Positions 1 through 8,373 of a DNA stretch of 64,000 nucleotides are shown here, piece by piece. The stretch lies in contig NC_013895.2 in the NCBI RefSeq assembly GCF_000025225.2, forward strand, positions 1,550,001 to 1,614,000, written 5' to 3'. Origin of the DNA: Mageeibacillus indolicus UPII9-5. GTDB taxonomy: Bacteria > Bacillota > Clostridia > Saccharofermentanales > Fastidiosipilaceae. Position numbers and translations under genes: made by a program. Position 1 is the stretch's first letter; the number at the start of each line of letters is the position of its first letter. Under the pieces are notes generated by a model. The model saw only the letters and a program-made list of their open reading frames with translations, had not been told where the DNA came from and did not search any database.

Positions 1-160
1 GAGAAACAGTCGCTGGACCTCCTGCCCGAACGTGGGCCGAAGGGGAGCTGGGAATGAGGCTGACGTGTGTTTTTGTCGCATAGTTTTCATTAGCGGCGTG
101 AGTCATCAGAGAGTCAGAATCATCGAACGCGACCGCGAACGCCCCTGTTGCCCGCTCCAT
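1..160 (-). other. Left-edge stretch with a possible 5' end of an ORF
   Basis: On the minus strand an ATG at 160 opens a frame that stays open to the window edge (53 codons). The codons read like MERATGAFAVAF at the start. The purine-rich AAAGG lies directly against the ATG, so the ribosome-binding site is poor and no family is recognisable. It may be the start of a further gene of the minus-strand cluster or chance. The 40 bases up to the permease stop codon at 200 show no terminator. Confidence 0.15.
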
Positions 161-199
161 CCTTTCCGTACGAACATATTATCATATGCTTATGTATGC

Positions 200-1864
200 T
201 CAAATACTGATTTCTTTACGTCCTGATAACTTAAAGAATAACAGCAAAGATATGACAGATGTCAAGGTCAAGACCGTCGAAAAAGCGGCGGCATTGCCAT
301 AATTACCCCTGATGACCTCAGTATAAATAGCGACGGTGAGCGTTTTAGTACCGCTAGTGTACAAAATAACGGACGAGCTTAACTCACTGATTACCGTAAT
401 CCAACTCATCAAGGCCCCGGAAATAACTCCCGGCAGCATCATCGGCAAGGTAACATCCGCAAAAGCTTTGAACTCCCCGGATCCCAAACTGATTGCCGCT
501 TCTTCCATGCTTGGGCTGATCTGCGCTATAATCGCCGAACTTGAACGAATAGTGTAAGCCAACCGCCGCATCATTAAGCTGATGATTATAATTATTGCCG
601 TGCCGCTAATCATGATCGGCGGCGCATTGAACGCGAAAATAAAAGAAATACCCAAAACTGAGCCTGGAATAATATACGGCAACATGGATATCGTATCCAA
701 AGCCCCCGTCAACGCATTACGCTTCCGCTTAGCCATATATGCGACTAAAACACCGAAAACGATTATGAGAATTATCGCAGCCAAGCCAAACAAATAAGTG
801 TTTCTTATAACATAAGCCTGCCCTGAGCCCAAAATATTTCGATAGCTTTGCAAAGAAAAACCGGGCAAAAACACCTGACCGCCGCGATTCTTCAAAAAAG
901 AAGTGACGATAACGACAATCTGCGGCAAGATGGCGATAAAAGTCAGCAAGTACACGAACAAGTGAGTCACGCCATTCGAGATTCCGTGCAATTTACGTTG
1001 CTGAATCGGCCGCAAAGCCGTCATCGAATAGGAAAAAATGTTACCGGCAATCTTTTGAGCAATAAATATTACCCCGACAACAATAATTGCAATCACACAC
1101 AAAGCTGCGGCAAAGCCATCATCGCCGCCGACCTCACTCATAAACGAGTTATAAATCAAAACCGGCATGGTTTTATAACCTTCACCAATGAGCATAGGCG
1201 TACCGAAATCGGCAAATACTCGAGCAAACACCAACAACGCTCCGGCTAACAAGCTGGGCATGACCAAGGGAACGATTACCGTAAAGAACCGTTTCAGGCC
1301 GCTACTTCCTAGACTTTCCGCCGCCTCACTGAGCGAACTGTCCATGTTTTTCATAGCCCCCGAAATGTACATGAACACTAGCGGGAATGACTGCATTGAC
1401 ATGACCAAAACGATGCCAGCGAACCCATAAATACCCCCGTAATGTATGTGAAAAGCACTGCTCAGCAAACGCGTAATTATCCCGTTACGCCCGAGCAACT
1501 GAATCCAAGCATAAGCCCCGATGAACGGCGGCGAAAGATAAGCGATGATGCAAAGAATGTTGATCAAACTGATATTCTTTATCTTATACATCCTTGTCAG
1601 ATAAGCCATAGGCAAACCAATGAGCACAGAAATTATCGTAGCCGTCAACGTTACTTTAAAGCTGTGCAAAATATTCACCCAGTAGAACTTTTTGGCAAAA
1701 AAGCGCGCGAAGTTACTTAAGGTGACCTGCGCCGTCCCCTGATCGACAAAACTCTTGTAGAGAATCAAAACCAACGGATACAGCAAAAAAATCAGAAAAA
1801 CAAGCAGAACTGCCAGAGAAACCCAGATCCAAACTCCACTTGTTCCTTTTTCACGCTTCTTCAT
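200..1864 (-). CDS. AfuB/FbpB-type ABC transporter permease (fused double domain)
   Basis: Integral membrane permease of about 554 residues with two homologous permease halves and roughly 12 hydrophobic segments. Each half carries the EAA loop that docks on the ATPase: EAAESLGSSG with a following IVPLVMPSL in the N-terminal half, and EEAAISLGSG with LPMMLPG in the C-terminal half. This is the usual size and fusion for AfuB/FbpB/PotB-like permeases of the iron or sugar-phosphate group. The start at 1864 (MKKREKG) is chosen over an ATG at 1888 because GGAGGAGGCAG lies 5-12 bases upstream. The gene overlaps the ATPase stop by 14 bases, so the two are translationally coupled. It is the last recognised gene of a binding protein-ATPase-permease operon. 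Substrate is inferred from the binding protein, not from this gene. Confidence 0.93.
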   Translation of the reverse strand: MKKREKGTSGVWIWVSLAVLLVFLIFLLYPLVLILYKSFVDQGTAQVTLSNFARFFAKKFYWVNILHSFKVTLTATIISVLIGLPMAYLTRMYKIKNISLINILCIIAYLSPPFIGAYAWIQLLGRNGIITRLLSSAFHIHYGGIYGFAGIVLVMSMQSFPLVFMYISGAMKNMDSSLSEAAESLGSSGLKRFFTVIVPLVMPSLLAGALLVFARVFADFGTPMLIGEGYKTMPVLIYNSFMSEVGGDDGFAAALCVIAIIVVGVIFIAQKIAGNIFSYSMTALRPIQQRKLHGISNGVTHLFVYLLTFIAILPQIVVIVTSFLKNRGGQVFLPGFSLQSYRNILGSGQAYVIRNTYLFGLAAIILIIVFGVLVAYMAKRKRNALTGALDTISMLPYIIPGSVLGISFIFAFNAPPIMISGTAIIIIISLMMRRLAYTIRSSSAIIAQISPSMEEAAISLGSGEFKAFADVTLPMMLPGVISGALMSWITVISELSSSVILYTSGTKTLTVAIYTEVIRGNYGNAAAFSTVLTLTSVISLLLFFKLSGRKEISI

Positions 1865-2990
1865 GCTCTGCCTCCTCCGGTCCGCCAACCTTAAGCACGC
1901 AAGTTTCCATTACCACGCTCTTTTCGGTTACCGGATCAAAAACATTAATCTTGTCGCCTTTAATTTTCAAACTTAGATGTTCGCCTTTAACCAGACGCTG
2001 TCTGACGTCATTGCTCTGCAAAACATGTATGGCAGTACCGTTAAACAGTTCAATAGAATAGTGAATATTAAGACCCAAGAAAACACTGTCCCTGACCACT
2101 GCCGGGATTCCGTCAGCATCATCACTGAAGCAAAAATCTTCCGGACGGACGCACAATTTATACTTTTCGCCCTTCTTTAAGCCCGGCTGCAAAGATGGCA
2201 CACTAAATTGGTAATCCCCTACCGCCAAAGTCGTCAGTCCGTTACGCTGTTCAACCAAAATGGCTTCAATATTATTGGTATTGCCGATAAAATTCGCTAC
2301 GAACACATTGGCGGGGCGCCGATACAACATTTCCGGCGTGCCTGTCTGCTGAATTACACCTTTGTTCATGACGGCGATGCGATCGGAAATTGCCAAAGCT
2401 TCTTCCTGATCGTGAGTGACATAAACCGTTGTGATCCCTATCTCATCATGAATCTGCTTGATCGCCTCACGCATTTCGACCCGTAATTTCGCATCCAAAT
2501 TTGACAAAGGTTCGTCCATCAACAAAACTTGCGGCTCAATAACAATCGCTCTGGCCAAAGCCACCCGCTGCTGCTGCCCACCCGAAAGTTGTTCCGGCTT
2601 GCGTGAGGCAAAATCGCTGATTTTAACTACCTCCAACATGTGATCAACCTTGCGCCTTATCTCTTCTTTCCCCAAATGACGATTTTTCAAGCCGTAAGCC
2701 ACATTTTCACGCACGGTTAAATGAGGAAAAACCGCGTAGTTTTGAAAGACCATACCCATGTTGCGCTTACTTATCGGAATATCGTTAATCGGGCTTTGGT
2801 TAACCTCAATTACGCCGCCGTCAATTGTATTAAAGCCTATAATCATCCTCAGCAAAGTTGTTTTGCCGCAGCCGGAAGGGCCGAGTAACGTAAATAACTC
2901 ACCCGCTTTAATTTCTTGAGACAAGCCGTTGATAACCCTAGTCTCTCCATAATTTTTACTGACATTTTTTATTGATATAGGAACACTCAT
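1851..2990 (-). CDS. AfuC/FbpC-type ABC transporter ATP-binding protein
   Basis: Cytoplasmic ATPase of 379 residues that powers the neighbouring permease. Walker A GPSGCGKTT is near residue 38, the Q-loop reads VFQNYAVFP, the signature is LSGGQQQR, and Walker B is VLLMDEPLSNLD followed by a TVYVTHDQEEA switch region. The C-terminal 120 residues look like a TOBE-type regulatory domain, as in the MalK/PotA/FbpC subfamily. The start at 2990 is preceded by GGAGAAGG. It sits between the binding protein gene and the permease gene on the same strand, with a strong hairpin in the 120-base gap upstream. Length and order are ordinary for the family. Confidence 0.94.
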   Translation of the reverse strand: MSVPISIKNVSKNYGETRVINGLSQEIKAGELFTLLGPSGCGKTTLLRMIIGFNTIDGGVIEVNQSPINDIPISKRNMGMVFQNYAVFPHLTVRENVAYGLKNRHLGKEEIRRKVDHMLEVVKISDFASRKPEQLSGGQQQRVALARAIVIEPQVLLMDEPLSNLDAKLRVEMREAIKQIHDEIGITTVYVTHDQEEALAISDRIAVMNKGVIQQTGTPEMLYRRPANVFVANFIGNTNNIEAILVEQRNGLTTLAVGDYQFSVPSLQPGLKKGEKYKLCVRPEDFCFSDDADGIPAVVRDSVFLGLNIHYSIELFNGTAIHVLQSNDVRQRLVKGEHLSLKIKGDKINVFDPVTEKSVVMETCVLKVGGPEEAEHEEA

Positions 2991-3012
2991 TAACCCTTCT
3001 CCTTTGACTATA

Positions 3013-3044
3013 TGAACGGAGGAGAGTGTCCTCTCCTCCGTTCA
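3013..3044. other. Perfect 14-bp stem hairpin between binding protein and ATPase genes
   Basis: The arms at 3013-3026 (TGAACGGAGGAGAG) and 3031-3044 are exact reverse complements around a 4-base TGTC loop. On the transcribed minus strand no T-run follows, so it is not an intrinsic terminator. Such intercistronic hairpins after binding-protein genes commonly stabilise the upstream part of the mRNA and give excess binding protein; that role is inferred here. Confidence 0.7.
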
Positions 3045-3110
3045 GCTGCTTCACTCTGCCGTCATTTTGCTTGCGAACGTCGTCTTACCACGCTGCGTTC
3101 CGCCCCGCGG

Positions 3111-4217
3111 TTAATTCATCGAATTTTCCAAATGTTCGGTGAATTTCTTGGTAATCTTATCTTTATTTTCAGAAACCCATTTTTCACTGTAGTTAGGTGC
3201 CGGAACAATATCTTTTTGCGGTGTCATATAATCCGCCAGTTTTACATTCTTACGCAATGGCCGTACGGTTAATTCCGCGCCAACTTTCGACTGAATTTCT
3301 TCCGACAACATGAAATCGACAAACTTTTTAGCATTTTCCATGTTTTTGGCACCTTTAATAATTTGTACCGATTCGCCGGGGAAAATAGCCCCTTCTTTCG
3401 GGAAAACAACTTTTACCGGGGCGCCGTTCTTTATGTAGTTGGCAGCCGGATCCTCCCAAGTAAGACCGACCGGGAATTCACCGTCCGCTACACCTTTGTG
3501 CAACTGACCGGAACTGCCGATAATTTTGCCATCAACGTTTTTCAAAAATTTGTCCACGAAATCCCAAGCTTTATCTGACATCGGGTCGCCATTGCCCATC
3601 GAATACAAAATTGCTACCAAAGACTGGAATGCCGAGCTAGAGTTCACCGGGTCACCGAAAGCGATTTTGCCCTTAAGTGCCGGATTGAGCAAGTCAGCCC
3701 AAGAATCCATCTTAATATCGCCGATCAGGTTTTTATTCACAATAAGAACGGTCGGATCGGAAAAAGCCGGGGTAAAGTAACCCGATTTATTACGGAAAGC
3801 TTCCTGCATATTCTTGTCTTCCGGCGAAACATATTTTTCAAACAAATCACGGTAAGGTGAAAGCATGGTTTCATCGGCAGCCCAAAGGACATCTCCCAGC
3901 GGATTATCTTTTTCGGACTCAACCCGTTTTTGCAGTTCCCCGGTACCGGCAACAACTGTTTCAACTTTAATCCCCGTTGAGGCCTCAAAGGCGTGAATAA
4001 CCAAATTGTTCAAGCTTTCGCTACGGGCCGTGTACACGACAACCTTGCCTGCTTGTCCAGCCTTGGAATCGCTTTTCTCACCGGCACTCTTATCAGCGGC
4101 AGTTGTCTGTTCAGCCTTACTTGTCTCTGCTTTCGGATTTGCCGTTTCGGAGCCGCAACCGACAACCATTGTCAGTGTGGTAGCCACAGCCAATACTAAT
4201 CCTAATATTTTTTTCAT
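3111..4217 (-). CDS. AfuA-like extracellular solute-binding lipoprotein
   Basis: Lipoprotein of about 368 residues that would capture substrate for the adjacent permease and ATPase. It begins MKKILGLVLA with a lipobox ending VVGCGS, then a charged linker and a type-2 periplasmic-binding fold (VVVYTARSESLNNLVIHAF start, later LLNPALKGKIAFGDPVNSSS and GLTWEDPAANY). The ATG at 4217 is chosen over 4253 because TAAGGAGG sits at 4222-4229. Family members are annotated as Fe3+-binding, but the C-terminal tandem tyrosines that bind iron in FbpA are not visible. The FGDPxNSSS segment matches the AfuA/HptA group, known for hexose phosphates, so a sugar phosphate or other oxyanion is as likely as iron. 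It is the first gene of the operon. Confidence 0.9.
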   Translation of the reverse strand: MKKILGLVLAVATTLTMVVGCGSETANPKAETSKAEQTTAADKSAGEKSDSKAGQAGKVVVYTARSESLNNLVIHAFEASTGIKVETVVAGTGELQKRVESEKDNPLGDVLWAADETMLSPYRDLFEKYVSPEDKNMQEAFRNKSGYFTPAFSDPTVLIVNKNLIGDIKMDSWADLLNPALKGKIAFGDPVNSSSAFQSLVAILYSMGNGDPMSDKAWDFVDKFLKNVDGKIIGSSGQLHKGVADGEFPVGLTWEDPAANYIKNGAPVKVVFPKEGAIFPGESVQIIKGAKNMENAKKFVDFMLSEEIQSKVGAELTVRPLRKNVKLADYMTPQKDIVPAPNYSEKWVSENKDKITKKFTEHLENSMN

Positions 4218-4377
4218 ACATGCCTCCTTATATCGCGTAAATATTGAACTCATAATTATTTGTGCAACTTACCTTATTTCATCTCCAATATAGCAGCTAT
4301 TATGCACAAAAGTAACATAATTTAGCGATTAAAATATCCGAAATACCGCACACTAGCCCGTCTGTCTTATCTTACGC

Positions 4378-4428
4378 AAAAAAAAAACGATGTCCCCTTC
4401 CTTTATAAGGTGCGGGGGCATCGTTTTG
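4378..4428 (-). terminator. Intrinsic terminator of the surface-protein gene
   Basis: On the minus strand a stem pairing ACGATG with CATCGT, extended by GGGG/CCCC, is followed by about nine T residues. It lies 50 bases past the stop codon of the 4479-7955 gene and separates it from the AfuABC operon. Confidence 0.85.
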
Positions 4429-4478
4429 TAGCGCCGTATTGACTTTGTCGTCTAAGGCCGTGTTTTATACGGTATGTC

Positions 4479-7400
4479 TCAATCTTTTGTCGGTGCCTGC
4501 TTCTTTTGGCGGCGGACAACTACGCCTACCAGGATCAGGCCGGCCAAAGTCAGGAACACCGGCAAGATGGGCTGTGTCGTCGCTTCACCCGTCTTGGGCA
4601 CGTCGGCCTGCGGCGTCACTTCACCTTGCGTTGAACTAAGCTTGGCCGTTTTCTTTGTCACTTCAGCCTGTTGGGAAGTGTCAGTACTGCCAGGCTGCTG
4701 TAGGATCACCGGTGGGAACAAGGTGCCATGATTTTGGCTCGGTTCTTCGCCCGGCTGCTGCGGAGTCGTTTTTTCCTTATCTTTTGTCGTTATGGTGTTG
4801 CCATCTTTTTTGACATACTTGCCGTCTTTATTTTTCACCAAAATTTCACCGTTAGTGTCTACTTTGAAAGTAACGCTTTCAGTTACTTCTTGCCTGCCAT
4901 CCTTTTCGACAACCTTCACCAAGGTGTATGTTCCCGGTTTCAGATCAACGTTTTTGTCTTCTTTTCCCGGTTTCCAGCTTTCGCCTACGGTTGTGTTACC
5001 GTTTGGGTCTTCTCCTTCAACTATTTTTAGCGTTGTGTGCTCGCCCTTAGGGTCGTCTTCGCTGGTTTCTGCGTCTTTCGGGAAGGTTACCTTGTGTTTT
5101 CCGCCCGGCTGCTGCGGAGTCGTTTTTTCCTTATCTTTTGTCGTTATGGTTTTGTCATCTTTTTTGACAAAATCGCCATCTTTATTTTTTACCGAAATTT
5201 CACCGTTATTGTCTACTTTGAAAGTAACAGTTTCAGTTACATCTTTCCCGCCATCCTTTTTGACAACCTTCACCAAGGTGTATGTTCCCGGTTTCAGATC
5301 GGTAATTTTGTCTTCGGTTCCCGGGTTCCATGGATTTCCTACGGTTGTTTGGCCGTTCGGATCTTCACCTTCAACTATTTTCAACGTTGTGTTCTTACCA
5401 TCTGGGTCATCTTCGCTGGTTTCTGCGCCTTTCGGGAAGGTAACCTTGTATTTTTTCCCCGGCTGCTGCGGATTTTCTCCGCCAGGCTGTTGCGGGTTTT
5501 CTCCACCCGGCTGCTTGGGCTTATCAAACATCACAACTTCAGCTTTATCCGCGGTAACAAATTTACCGTCCGCGCTCTTTATTGAAACTTTGCCGTTAGC
5601 ATCCACTTTAAAAGTAATACTTTCAGCCACTTCGTAACCATTTGGCGCAGTCGTTTCTACCATCGTATAAACACCCGGTGCCAACCGTATTTTCTTACTG
5701 GAATTACTGGGAGTACCGGAAGTCCATTTTTCAACTAATTGCCCATTCTCGCTATATCCTTTGAGGACTTTTAGCTTAGCACCCGGCAGTTCGGCCGTAC
5801 CGTTCACCGCCTTCTTTGATAGATTGACAAAGAAAGTGTTTTCCGGCTGCTTGGGCTTATCTATCATCGTTACAGTAGAGTCCCCCTGATTAACAAAATT
5901 GCCGTTTTCCCCGCGTACCGAAACTTTGCCCTTAGCATCCACTTTAAAAGTAATACTTTCAGCCACTTCATAACCATTTGGCGCAGTCGTTTCTACCATC
6001 ATGTACTCGCCTTCCGGCAATTTAATCGTCTTAGCACCCTTGTCCTTGTCAGACGTCCATTCCGCAACTAATTTGCTGTATGGCTTTTGACCTTGTTTAG
6101 ATACAATTTGCACTACTTGCAGCTTAGCCCCAGGCAGTTCATCCGTACCATTAACCGCCTTTTTCGACAGCGTAACGTCAGTTAATTTTGATCCAGTTGT
6201 TGTATCTTTTTCATCCGCCATGGTTATCGTTTTGTCAATGCTTGCCACGTATAGGCCTTTGGGATCAGTTCCTGAAACGGTGACTTTACCCTGATCATCA
6301 ACTTTGAAATAAATATTTGCGGCTTTTTTATACCCCAAAGGAGGTTCTTGCTCGGAAAGTTTATAGTCACCGACGGGAAGTTCAACTTCATCCACTTTGC
6401 CTGTCGTTTGCCAGTCCGCATCCGGATACTTACTTGGAACATCCTGTTTATATATTTTTTCTATCATTAAATTCGCCCCAACAAGCAATTTATCGGGTTG
6501 ATCTTTATCTACCTTTTTTACCTTAACCTTAATTTTAGGCGGATCTTTTTTTTCATTGGAAACTTCAAATACCCCATCCAAGACTTTTGTTATGACCGGC
6601 TCGTCATAGCCGTCTTTTTTCCATGGGTTACCAGTTGCATCAGTTTCCTTGACCGTATACTGCTTAATATCAGCCGAATTGTCTATTGGGAATTCTACAC
6701 TAACTGCATTTTTTTCCAACTTTTTAGGGTCTGCAACTTTCGTGCCATTTTTATACAAAGTGAAATAGACATCATCCGGCACAGCGGTTGATTCGCCCAT
6801 ATTGAACCAGAATTTCCTCACCTTGACTACTTTAGGATTCGGTTGCTTCGTATTCGTTATAGTGCAATGTCTGCCGTCAAATCTTACCAGATTATCAGAA
6901 GTATATCCGGGCACTTCCCAGTGCTTCCATCCACCTTTGCCGTCCGGCATCACCTCTTCAACTTCCCAAATTCCCGAGTCAAGATTAAACTCGCCTTCAA
7001 ACACCGCCTGATCCGCTTCGCTGTCTATTTTTTGGACTGCTTCCTTTTGCTTACCGGTGCCTGGATCAGTGACCATGACCGGTTTTCTATCGTTCAAAAG
7101 TCTGACATACGTATCCGGTTTTTTGTCCGTTGAATCTAGATTTATCCAAACCTTATTGACAGTAATGTCATTTTTCTTAAACCTGACCGTTCCCAAGGCT
7201 TGATAGCCTGCGCCTCTCTTGAATTCCGGCTTATAGAAACGATACTCAAGTTTGTCGTAAGGAACGGCAAAATTCCACAAATCCTGCCGCACAAGCTCCA
7301 GTGCTTTTTTCTGTTCATTAGAAAGATACTTATATTCAAAGTAATTTTGCGTCGGCGAAACAAGAAAACCGTCTGTATAACGCCAAATTTCAAGTTGAAT

Positions 7401-7955
7401 TACCTGGTGAAAGGCATCACGAGCAGTACCAATTTCTTTACCCCAAACACGTTTAACAATTCCAGTTGGATCAGCCAAATAGATGTAAGTTAGGCGTGAA
7501 AATGTATCCCAGGCCAACTTTTTGTTGGCAATATGAGAAAACTTATGATTCTCAGCTAAAAGTTTATTATACATATCTTCATCAATATTCCGAACCATGC
7601 TGTATATTCCCTCAGCTTTACCCTCTTCTTTATACGTAGGAAATTTTTTCCCGTTAGCCAGGCAAAAGGCGTAGGAATCTGCATCAAGATTTTTCCCATC
7701 GGCAGTAACTGTTGCAAAACGATTATAATTTGGTTTATTTTCCCTTAAAGTTTTTTCGATGTATCCACTTGAATAATATCGATCATTTAAAGAAATTGAT
7801 GTTACATCATTAGGAAACCCATTAAAATTATCTTCAGCCCTGACTGCACTCGGTAAAAGCACCACTCCACCCAAGATCACAGCTACTGTAACAACCGCGC
7901 TGAGCAACGCTCTACCACTTGCTAAAAACTTTTTAAAATGGCCTCGATTTCTCAT
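4479..7955 (-). CDS. LPXTG-type surface adhesin with thioester domain and CnaB/SpaA repeats
   Basis: Wall-anchored protein of 1158 residues. Residues 1-40 are a signal peptide (cleavage after AVRA). Residues 41-215 look like a thioester domain: Cys98 in YAFCLANG and Gln187 in VIQLEIW match the C and the (T)Q-x-x-I-W motifs whose side chains form an internal thioester in TIE adhesins. Two CnaB-like modules follow (about 255-467, with VNKVWINL and VKVRKFWF openings). Three SpaA-like modules come next, with K in LSKKAVNGT and E in VETTAPNGYE, the pattern of Lys-Asn isopeptide domains. A PQQPGGEN linker and two nearly identical 118-residue repeats (about 832-1068) lead to the sorting signal VPKTG at 1119-1123, a hydrophobic span and an RRQKK tail. 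The start has a GGAGG site. A 250-base leader with an attenuator precedes it. No sortase gene is in the window. Confidence 0.9.
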   Translation of the reverse strand: MRNRGHFKKFLASGRALLSAVVTVAVILGGVVLLPSAVRAEDNFNGFPNDVTSISLNDRYYSSGYIEKTLRENKPNYNRFATVTADGKNLDADSYAFCLANGKKFPTYKEEGKAEGIYSMVRNIDEDMYNKLLAENHKFSHIANKKLAWDTFSRLTYIYLADPTGIVKRVWGKEIGTARDAFHQVIQLEIWRYTDGFLVSPTQNYFEYKYLSNEQKKALELVRQDLWNFAVPYDKLEYRFYKPEFKRGAGYQALGTVRFKKNDITVNKVWINLDSTDKKPDTYVRLLNDRKPVMVTDPGTGKQKEAVQKIDSEADQAVFEGEFNLDSGIWEVEEVMPDGKGGWKHWEVPGYTSDNLVRFDGRHCTITNTKQPNPKVVKVRKFWFNMGESTAVPDDVYFTLYKNGTKVADPKKLEKNAVSVEFPIDNSADIKQYTVKETDATGNPWKKDGYDEPVITKVLDGVFEVSNEKKDPPKIKVKVKKVDKDQPDKLLVGANLMIEKIYKQDVPSKYPDADWQTTGKVDEVELPVGDYKLSEQEPPLGYKKAANIYFKVDDQGKVTVSGTDPKGLYVASIDKTITMADEKDTTTGSKLTDVTLSKKAVNGTDELPGAKLQVVQIVSKQGQKPYSKLVAEWTSDKDKGAKTIKLPEGEYMMVETTAPNGYEVAESITFKVDAKGKVSVRGENGNFVNQGDSTVTMIDKPKQPENTFFVNLSKKAVNGTAELPGAKLKVLKGYSENGQLVEKWTSGTPSNSSKKIRLAPGVYTMVETTAPNGYEVAESITFKVDANGKVSIKSADGKFVTADKAEVVMFDKPKQPGGENPQQPGGENPQQPGKKYKVTFPKGAETSEDDPDGKNTTLKIVEGEDPNGQTTVGNPWNPGTEDKITDLKPGTYTLVKVVKKDGGKDVTETVTFKVDNNGEISVKNKDGDFVKKDDKTITTKDKEKTTPQQPGGKHKVTFPKDAETSEDDPKGEHTTLKIVEGEDPNGNTTVGESWKPGKEDKNVDLKPGTYTLVKVVEKDGRQEVTESVTFKVDTNGEILVKNKDGKYVKKDGNTITTKDKEKTTPQQPGEEPSQNHGTLFPPVILQQPGSTDTSQQAEVTKKTAKLSSTQGEVTPQADVPKTGEATTQPILPVFLTLAGLILVGVVVRRQKKQAPTKD
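4751..5458 (-). repeat. Two tandem 354-bp in-frame repeats in the adhesin gene
   Basis: Unit boundaries at 4751, 5105 and 5459 each begin at the same CCGGCTGCTGCGG segment (coding PQQPG), giving a period of 354 bases or 118 codons. The two units are highly similar through most of their length. This is a site where copy number could change by recombination. Confidence 0.85.
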
Positions 7956-8086
7956 CTCAAACTGTCCTCCTTTGGAGATGTATTTAACTGATTTGATTGA
8001 TTCTATTTATTTTGCTAATCCTTGTCTCTATAATATCGATTGATTATAAGCGAACAATTTTTAAAGGTCTTGGAAAGATTACACAC

Positions 8087-8134
8087 AAAAAAGCAAAAGT
8101 GTCCGAACCGCAACGCGATCTCGTATACTTTTGC
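8087..8134 (-). terminator. Leader terminator (putative attenuator) upstream of the 4479-7955 adhesin
   Basis: On the minus strand GCAAAAGT and ACTTTTGC (8127-8134 and 8093-8100) pair around a loop that can form further short stems (CGA/TCG, CGC/GCG), and six T residues follow at 8092-8087. It lies about 130 bases upstream of the start codon and downstream of the predicted promoter, so it would stop transcription before the gene. A similar element stands before the 59139-60974 gene. Confidence 0.55.
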
Positions 8135-8164
8135 TGATAAACTATAGGCAGCCGAAACTTACAG

Positions 8165-8213
<49 letters not shown>

Positions 8214-8216
8214 AAA

Positions 8217-8246
8217 ATCATGCCTGAAAAAGTCATATGCTGTCAA
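8217..8246 (-). promoter_or_regulatory. Predicted promoter of the thioester adhesin gene
   Basis: Minus-strand TTGACA (8246-8241), an 18-base spacer, then CATGAT (8222-8217). The start point would fall at the beginning of the ACAG repeat, giving a leader of about 255 bases. The -35 is perfect and the -10 is weak. The context GGTTGACA followed by a CATGA-like stretch recurs at 61131-61136. Confidence 0.5.
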
Positions 8247-8373
8247 CCTCTTCAAAAGAATTTCATTGACTTGATTTTAACATTTTTCTGCGGAAATAAA
8301 AGAGTTTTTTGTATATATTTTATTTAGTTAAACTTACATTTATCTTACAATTAAATTACAATTCATCCTAGTA

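Noticed and set aside
848-1249. Plus-strand frame of 133 codons opposite the permease
   Set aside because: Shadow of the permease gene; polar, low-complexity product with no start signal.
200-4217. Firm annotation as Fe3+ transporter
   Set aside because: The iron-coordinating tandem tyrosines of FbpA are not visible in the binding protein, so the substrate is left open.
4792-5637. Long plus-strand frame (about 280 codons) opposite the adhesin repeats
   Set aside because: It is antisense to the repeated Lys/Thr/Pro-rich part of a clear surface protein, has a repetitive hydrophobic composition and no ribosome-binding site; it reflects the repeat on the other strand.
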